In this document: piece by piece, positions 58,865 through 64,000 of the stretch
Numbering within the stretch: the first letter of the stretch is position 1
Layout of the letters: every line of letters begins with the position of its first letter
Origin: Clostridium sp. KNHs205
GTDB taxonomy: Bacteria > Bacillota > Clostridia > Lachnospirales > Lachnospiraceae
Direction of reading: 5' to 3'
DNA length: 64,000 nt
Assembly: GCF_000702945.1 (NCBI RefSeq)
Contig: NZ_JNLE01000005.1
Coordinates: forward strand, 1,054,001 to 1,118,000
The notes under the pieces: model-generated
Told to the model about the DNA's origin: nothing
Databases searched by the model: none
The model's input: the letters and a program-made list of their open reading frames with translations, nothing else
Position numbers and translations under genes: made by a program

Positions 58865-59653
58865 TTAACTTGGCTGTTTGCCGATGTAAGCTAAGATACC
58901 ACCGTCCACATAAAGGATGTGTCCGTTTACAAAGTCAGATGCATCAGAAGCAAGGAATACTGCAGGACCTGCTAAGTCATCTGTTCTTCCCCATCTTGCA
59001 GCAGGGGTTTTTGCTATAATAAAATCATTGAAGGGATTTCCTTTTACTCTAAGTGGTGCAGTCTGAGGTGTCTCAATATAACCTGGTCCGATACCATTGC
59101 ACTGAATGTTGAATTCACCATATTCGGAAGCAATATTCTTGGTTAACATCTTAAGTCCGCCTTTTGCAGCTGCGTAAGCAGAAACTGTTTCTCTTCCTAA
59201 TTCACTCATCATAGAGCAGATATTGATAATCTTTCCATGGCCTTTCTTGATCATGCTGGGAATAACTGCCTTGGATACGATGAAAGGCGCATTCAGATCA
59301 ACATCGATTACTGCTCTGAAATCCTCGGCTGACATCTCAACCATTGGAATTCTCTTGATGATACCCGCATTGTTTACAAGTACATCGATAACGCCTACTT
59401 CTGCTTCAATTTTTGCTACCATTTCATTTACCTGAGCTTCGTTGGTAACATCACACACGTAACCATGTGCTTCAATCCCTGCTTCTTTATATGCCTCAAG
59501 TCCCTTGTCTACAAATTCCTGTTTCAGATCGTTAAAGCAGATAGTGGCTCCTGCTTCTGCATAGCTTTTCGCAATAGAAAAACCGATTCCGTAAGAAGCA
59601 CCTGTTATAAGGGCTACTTTTCCCTCTAATGAAAATGTATTTAATATACTCAT
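58865..59653 (-). CDS. kduD: 2-dehydro-3-deoxy-D-gluconate 5-dehydrogenase
   Basis: A 262-residue SDR. FSLEGKVALITGASYGIGFSIA, the NNAGIIKRIPM segment and SAYAAAKGG (Tyr/Lys) are close to KduD; GYIETPQTAPL is characteristic. It acts in the degradation of 4,5-unsaturated galacturonate from pectin: diketodeoxygluconate to KDG. It lies directly downstream of kduI. Confidence 0.9.
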   Translation of the reverse strand: MSILNTFSLEGKVALITGASYGIGFSIAKSYAEAGATICFNDLKQEFVDKGLEAYKEAGIEAHGYVCDVTNEAQVNEMVAKIEAEVGVIDVLVNNAGIIKRIPMVEMSAEDFRAVIDVDLNAPFIVSKAVIPSMIKKGHGKIINICSMMSELGRETVSAYAAAKGGLKMLTKNIASEYGEFNIQCNGIGPGYIETPQTAPLRVKGNPFNDFIIAKTPAARWGRTDDLAGPAVFLASDASDFVNGHILYVDGGILAYIGKQPS

Positions 59654-59772
59654 TTTAAATCCTCCTTATAGTCTATTACTGCTGAATTAATCCTTATATT
59701 TATAGTGTTAGTGTATATTTCGTTTCCTACTCTTTACACGAAAATGCTTAAGCTGTTTTAATAATTTACTGC

Positions 59773-60600
59773 TTATTTAAGTGTTGTCATGGCTACCCCG
59801 TCCATATCGTCGAAATCCTGATTTTCTCCTAACATACCCCAGATGAAGGAATATGCTCTGGTTCCGCAGCCGGAGTGTATGGACCAGCTGGGTGATATAA
59901 CAACCTGCTCGTTACGCACTACAATATGTCTTGTCTCTGTGGGCTCTCCCATGTAGTGGAATACAAGTGCATCTTCCGGAAGGTCTAAGTATAAATATGC
60001 TTCCATTCTTCTGTCATGTGTATGGCAAGGCATGGTATTCCATACGCTGCCGGGTTTTAAGCTGGTAAGACCCATTACTAACTGGCAGCTTTCTACCTGA
60101 CCGGGTAAGATGTATTTTGTAATAACTCTGTGGTTGGACTGCTCTAAAGTACCAAGTTCAACGCAGATGCAGTTCTCGGGTTTGATATGAACCGTAGGGT
60201 ATGTCTTATGTGCCGGTGCACTATTGTAATAGAATTTAGCAGGATTCTCTTTGTCTTCACTGCTAAATACCACTTCTTTCGCTCCCATACCGATATACAT
60301 TCCATCTCTGCTCTCTAAGGTATACTCTGTCCCGTCAACGGAAATCTTTCCTTTTCCGCCTACGTTGATTACACCCATCTCACGGCGCTGTAAGAAATAC
60401 TCTGCTCTGATTTCTTCACCGGGAGTTAAGGTCAGAGGTGCAACCGGTACAACAGCTCCGAAAATGATTCTGTCAATATGGCTGTATACGCTGGTGATTT
60501 CACCTGCTTTAAATAAATTTTCTACTAAAAACTCTTCTCTTAATCTCTCTGTTGTATAGTGTTTCACGTCTTTGGGTGATGCTGCTGTTCTAAGTTCCAT
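59773..60600 (-). CDS. kduI: 5-dehydro-4-deoxy-D-glucuronate isomerase
   Basis: A 275-residue cupin isomerase. MELRTAASPKDVKHYTTERLREEFLV at the N-terminus, YFLQRREMGVINVGGKG, the zinc-site TMPCHTHDRRMEAYLY and SIHSGCGTRAYSFIWGMLGEN are typical. It converts 5-keto-4-deoxyuronate to diketodeoxygluconate, the step before KduD. First gene of the operon, divergent from the AraC regulator. Confidence 0.96.
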   Translation of the reverse strand: MELRTAASPKDVKHYTTERLREEFLVENLFKAGEITSVYSHIDRIIFGAVVPVAPLTLTPGEEIRAEYFLQRREMGVINVGGKGKISVDGTEYTLESRDGMYIGMGAKEVVFSSEDKENPAKFYYNSAPAHKTYPTVHIKPENCICVELGTLEQSNHRVITKYILPGQVESCQLVMGLTSLKPGSVWNTMPCHTHDRRMEAYLYLDLPEDALVFHYMGEPTETRHIVVRNEQVVISPSWSIHSGCGTRAYSFIWGMLGENQDFDDMDGVAMTTLK

Positions 60601-60992
60601 AATATCATCCTTTCTATCCGGGTATACTTGTTATCCTCTGGTTACCTGTTAAAATTGTAAGTACAGGCACATGTTGTCTATTTCAGATATGCATCTTACG
60701 ATTAAGTATTATTATTACAGGCTGCTGTTTATATAATATTAAGGTGAATTTCAGCTTTTCCCGCTTTCAGGTGTAATAATTCTGATACCTATTGAATTCT
60801 GCGTTAAAAACTTTATTCAGCTTATATAAGAGTATAGCATACTGATATTTCTGATTCTTGTCATTTACTATTCTAAAACTTGCTTATTTTGAACAGTACT
60901 GCTATAATAGTAATAAATCATTTATTATTATTGATTCCGTTATACCAAATTACTCATTATTGTGTTAATTCTTATGAAAGGAAGGTTCTGTC
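60601..60992. promoter_or_regulatory. Divergent regulatory region kduI/araC-like with promoter
   Basis: TTGCTT (60880-60885), N17, TATAAT (60903-60908) on the plus strand reads into the AraC-family gene. Directly after the -10 is a 17-bp palindrome, TAATAAAT-C-ATTTATTA (60911-60927), a possible operator. The kduI promoter was not assigned with certainty. No gene is seen in this 392-bp stretch. Confidence 0.65.
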
Positions 60993-61853
60993 ATGAAGGA
61001 ATATACCTCCTGTAAGGAAGCCATTGATTTTTGCATTAATCAGAAATACTTTGCCGTTGCTCATCTATATCATGAGGAAAAGCCTATGAATATGCATATC
61101 CATGACTGTTATGAGATATATTATTCCATATCAGGCGGCAGGCAGTTTCTGATTGATAACCGTTTTTACAATATTCAACCCGGTGATGTTTTTCTGATCA
61201 ATAGTTACGAAAGCCATTATCTGTCCCAGATAGACAGTATGGTTCATGAGCGTATTGTTCTATCCATTCATCCGGACTTTATCAAATCTCTTTCCACTCC
61301 GGCAACAGATTTGAATTACTGCTTTTCCTACAGGGACTCCGGCTTTTCCCACAGAATTCCCTTAGACAAAGAACAGCAGCAGCGATTTCTGTATTATATC
61401 TATAAAATTACCAGTCCGGCAGGTTTTGGTACGGATATATTGGAGCGGACTGCCTTTACGGAACTGCTTTTATTTGTGAATAAGGCCTTTTATGCTCATT
61501 GCCGCCTTGAAACGGAGGATGAAAATTTCCGTTACAGCAGACAGGTGGATCAGATACTTGAATACATAAATCAAAACATTAACGAACCCATTACAATAGA
61601 GCATCTGGCAAAGCAGTTCTTTTTAAGTGAGTCTTATATCTGCCGGATCTTTAAGGCAGCCACCGGAACTACTATTAACAAATATATTACTGCCCGGAGG
61701 ATTACGATAGCGAAAGCACTTCTGGCTGAAGGTAAGACTGTTAACGAAGTTTGTGAATACAGCGGTTTTCATGATTATAGTAATTTTTTGAAGGCTTTTA
61801 CCAAGGCTGTAGGGATTTCACCGAAAAAGTATTCTCAGTATAGTACGAAATAG
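60993..61853 (+). CDS. AraC-family transcriptional regulator
   Basis: A 286-residue protein. The N-terminal cupin domain (MHIHDCYEIYYSISGGRQFLID and IQPGDVFLINSYESHYL) would bind a sugar or uronate. The C-terminal 100 residues carry two HTH units (PITIEHLAKQFFLSESYICRIFKAATG and NEVCEYSGFHDYSNFLKAFTKAVGISPKKY). It is divergent from kduI and the likely activator of the uronate operon. GAAAGGAAGG precedes its ATG. Confidence 0.92.
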   Translation: MKEYTSCKEAIDFCINQKYFAVAHLYHEEKPMNMHIHDCYEIYYSISGGRQFLIDNRFYNIQPGDVFLINSYESHYLSQIDSMVHERIVLSIHPDFIKSLSTPATDLNYCFSYRDSGFSHRIPLDKEQQQRFLYYIYKITSPAGFGTDILERTAFTELLLFVNKAFYAHCRLETEDENFRYSRQVDQILEYINQNINEPITIEHLAKQFFLSESYICRIFKAATGTTINKYITARRITIAKALLAEGKTVNEVCEYSGFHDYSNFLKAFTKAVGISPKKYSQYSTK

Positions 61854-61869
61854 TTTTCTGGCAAGGAAG

Positions 61870-61912
61870 CTGAAATTCATTCTGACAGATGGATTTCAGT
61901 TTCTTTTTTTTT
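61870..61912 (+). terminator. Terminator of the AraC-family gene
   Basis: CTGAAAT (61870-61876) pairs with ATTTCAG (61893-61899) and is followed by TTTCTTTTTTTTT. Confidence 0.8.
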
Positions 61913-61920
61913 GTAGGGGG

Positions 61921-62144
61921 GGGGACGGTAAATTGAATAAACCGGAAAAAACTCATGCTTCGATTCCAAGGTATAAGTAGTCCTAATTCTCTGAATATTT
62001 TATGCTTGACATATTATAAAGCAGATAACTCGCTTCGCTCAAACAATCAGCTTTATAATATAGCATAAAATTTTCAGAGAAAAGGACTACTAATACCTTT
62101 CCATAGGCGCATTCGTTCTTTCCGGTTTATTCAATTTACCTGAA
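61921..62144 (+). repeat. Long hairpin repeat, copy E2 (224 nt)
   Basis: It starts GGGGACGG and ends CCTGAA. The terminal stem is 17 perfect pairs (61929-61945 with 62122-62138). It shares with E1 the segments AAAAAACTCATGCTTC, TCCTAATTCTCTGAA, GCTTGACATATTATAAA and GGCGCATTCGTTCTTT, and the same 224-nt length. Stems GGTAT/ATACC, GTAGTCC/GGACTAC, TATGCT/AGCATA differ from E1 on both sides, so pairing is kept. It lies between two convergent genes. Confidence 0.85.
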
Positions 62145-62251
62145 ATCGTACGTACGAAAATATGGTTTTGACTTTTGCTTATTTTTTTATAGCTTTGTCT
62201 TTATCTTTAGGTTTGTATCTTCTTTTAATATCTTACTTAATATCTTTTTTA

Positions 62252-62297
62252 TATCACTTTTAATATTTTTTTAGTATCACTTTTAATATTTTTTTAG
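62252..62297. repeat. Two perfect 23-bp tandem copies
   Basis: The unit begins TATCACTTTTAAT and ends TTTTTTTAG, at 62252-62274 and 62275-62297, in a T-rich stretch downstream of the aconitase gene. Decayed versions (TTTAATATCTTACTTAATATC) flank it. The region 62145-62403 holds no gene. Confidence 0.75.
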
Positions 62298-62403
62298 TAT
62301 TTTTCTTGGTTATCTTCTTTTTTCTTCTTATACAATTGATTAGTATGGATTTAATTTCTATTTCTTTTTTAAACAATACTTTAGAGTTGAATTTTACTTA
62401 TTC

Positions 62404-64000
62404 CTATTTTTCTAGTTTCCGTCTGGCTATCATTTGTAGTATACCGCCATTGCGGTAATAATCCCATTCAGCGGCTGAGTCTATTCTTAGATGTACCTTA
62501 AAGGAAAGCTTTTCTGTATTTACTGTTACCAGATTGTCTTCTTTTTCTTCTATTTGAAAGGTATACTGCTCTTCTCCGGTCAGTCCAAGGCTTTCTGCAT
62601 TGTCTCCCGGTAAAAACTCAAAAGGCAGGACACCCATCATTACCAGATTAGATCGGTGGATTCTCTCATAGCTTTCAGCAAGTACTGCCTTTACTCCCAA
62701 CAATGCAGTGCCTTTCGCTGCCCAGTCTCTGGAAGAACCCATTCCATAATCCTTCCCTGCTATTATTAAAAGAGCTTTTTCTTCTGCTTTGTATTTCATA
62801 GCAGCGTCATAGATGGATATTATCTCTCCGCTGGTAAAATGCTTGGTATAACTGCCTTCTTTTCCTTCCGCCAGCCGGTTGCGGATTCTGATATTGGCAA
62901 AGGTTCCTCTCATCATTACTTCATGATTTCCTCTTCTTGAACCATAGGTGTTAAAATCTTTCACCTCTACCCCAAGTTCAGCAAGATATTTTCCTGCAGG
63001 CGTGTTCTTTCCGATATTACCGGCGGGTGATATATGATCCGTGGTTACAGAGTCGCCGAACTTAGCCAGAACACTGAGTTTCTTTAGGTTGCTGTTTTCG
63101 TTTCCTTCCTTTGACATGTTATCAAAATAAGGCGGGTTTCTAATATAGGTGGAATCTTCTTTAAAGTCAAAGGTTTCTCTGCCTTCGGCTTTCAGCTCTT
63201 CCCATTTTTCGTTTCCAAGCCATACCTTTTCATATCTTTTAAGAAACATGTCTCCCTTTAATGATTTGTCCATTAATGACTGGATTTCTGCGGAAGCAGG
63301 CCAAATATCCTTAAGATATATGCTTTTTCCAGCTGCATTCTCACCGATGGGGTCCTTTTCAAAATCTATCAGTATGGTGCCAGCCAGTGCATAGGCTATA
63401 ACCAGCATAGGGGACGCAAGGAAATTTGCTTTGATCAGGGGATGTATTCTGCCTTCAAAGTTCCTGTTTCCTGATAATACCGAAGCCGTAAGCAGGTTCT
63501 CTTCTGATATGGCTTTCTCAATCTCCGGCAGCAGCTTACCGGAATTTCCGATACATGTGGTACATCCATATCCTACTGTATGAAATCCCAGCTCCTTTAA
63601 ATAAGGGGTCAGTAATGCTTTATTCAGGTAATCACTAACGATAAGAGACCCAGGTGCCAGAGAAGTCTTTACAAAAGCGGGTACTTTAAGTCCTGATTCC
63701 ACCGCTTTTTTTGCCATTAGACCGGCTCCCAGCATTACATAGGGATTAGAGGTGTTGGTACAGGAGGTAATAGCTGCAAGAACGATATCTCCTGTTTTTA
63801 ACTCCACTGTCTCTTTCTTTATAAGTTTTTCCTCTTGCTTCACAGACAATGCCGGCCTTAAAACAGATACCTTAACTTTTTTATCCAATTCCTCTTTTGG
63901 CAGACCATAACCTTTATTTCCCGGTGCTTCTGTCAGGCAGATCTTAAAATATTCCTTCACTTTATTGAGCGGTATAAGGTCCTGAGGTCTTTTGGGGCCT
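62404..64000 (-). CDS. acnA: Aconitate hydratase (AcnA type), partial: 5' end outside window
   Basis: The frame stays open to the window edge (it reads GPKRPQDLIPLNKVKEYF at the edge, the usual AcnA segment), so the apparent start at 63960 (a GTG) is internal. The 532 C-terminal residues carry the three cluster cysteines in AITSCTNTSNP and YGCTTCIGNSGK, and the swivel-domain motifs GDSVTTDHISPAGNIG and YGMGSSRDWAAKG. It interconverts citrate and isocitrate, here probably for glutamate synthesis. Confidence 0.94.
   Translation of the reverse strand, partial: GPKRPQDLIPLNKVKEYFKICLTEAPGNKGYGLPKEELDKKVKVSVLRPALSVKQEEKLIKKETVELKTGDIVLAAITSCTNTSNPYVMLGAGLMAKKAVESGLKVPAFVKTSLAPGSLIVSDYLNKALLTPYLKELGFHTVGYGCTTCIGNSGKLLPEIEKAISEENLLTASVLSGNRNFEGRIHPLIKANFLASPMLVIAYALAGTILIDFEKDPIGENAAGKSIYLKDIWPASAEIQSLMDKSLKGDMFLKRYEKVWLGNEKWEELKAEGRETFDFKEDSTYIRNPPYFDNMSKEGNENSNLKKLSVLAKFGDSVTTDHISPAGNIGKNTPAGKYLAELGVEVKDFNTYGSRRGNHEVMMRGTFANIRIRNRLAEGKEGSYTKHFTSGEIISIYDAAMKYKAEEKALLIIAGKDYGMGSSRDWAAKGTALLGVKAVLAESYERIHRSNLVMMGVLPFEFLPGDNAESLGLTGEEQYTFQIEEKEDNLVTVNTEKLSFKVHLRIDSAAEWDYYRNGGILQMIARRKLEK

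Noticed and set aside
62404..63960. Aconitase as a short complete gene starting at 63960
   Set aside because: The frame continues in family-typical sequence to the window edge, so the gene is cut by the window.

Overview
The window reads as a chromosome segment of a low-GC, spore-forming, anaerobic Firmicute, most likely a plant-polysaccharide-degrading member of the Lachnospiraceae (Clostridium cluster XIVa). Supporting signs are a SigH-type sporulation sigma factor, a SleB-like cell-wall hydrolase, a T-box leader, a maltodextrin uptake operon with an intracellular GH13 enzyme, L-rhamnose mutarotase, and the KduI/KduD pair of pectin (uronate) catabolism. No rRNA or CRISPR array was seen.

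Layout. 1-4.9 kb: 3' part of a dGTPase gene, an SDR oxidoreductase, a tRNA-Pro with the unusual anticodon AGG, queH, a GNAT acetyltransferase and a small orphan. 4.9-24.5 kb: a complete contractile phage-tail locus of the PBSX/diffocin type. It has sheath, tube, chaperones with a predicted -1 frameshift, tape measure, baseplate, fibres, holin and endolysin, but no capsid, portal, terminase or integrase; I read it as an R-type tailocin. It is controlled by an XRE repressor with an ImmA/IrrE protease acting at a P2/186-like switch with face-to-face promoters, and by a second XRE regulator next to a dedicated sigma-70-family factor.

24.5-30.8 kb: a MacB/LolD-type ABC transporter, a PH-domain protein, a predicted type I toxin-antitoxin locus (a 23-residue holin-like toxin with a convergent antisense RNA), an integrase relic beside a structurally impaired tRNA-Thr, sigH, a CD3324-like regulator and an EcsC-family protein. 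30.8-43.8 kb: housekeeping genes (rlmB, mrnC, cysS, cysE with a Cys T-box, a GNAT, ispF, tRNA-Met, tRNA-Val, cdd), an Rrf2 regulator next to an O-acetylhomoserine sulfhydrylase, a lipoprotein, a HAD phosphatase and an ABC-F ATPase preceded by a leader peptide and attenuator.

44-64 kb: maltodextrin operon (permeases, binding protein, GH13 enzyme) with a LacI regulator whose probable operator occurs at both promoters, a SleB-like hydrolase, the dTDP-L-rhamnose operon (rfbA-C-D-B), rhamnose/uronate genes with a divergent AraC regulator, and the 3' part of an aconitase gene.

The most novel signals are: (i) a family of about 224-nt hairpin repeats (two close copies and one divergent copy) in which stem sequences differ but pairing is kept by compensatory changes; (ii) the capsid-less tail locus with its two-tier switch; (iii) the ABC-F leader; (iv) the type I toxin locus. 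All functional statements come from reading the sequence without database searches.
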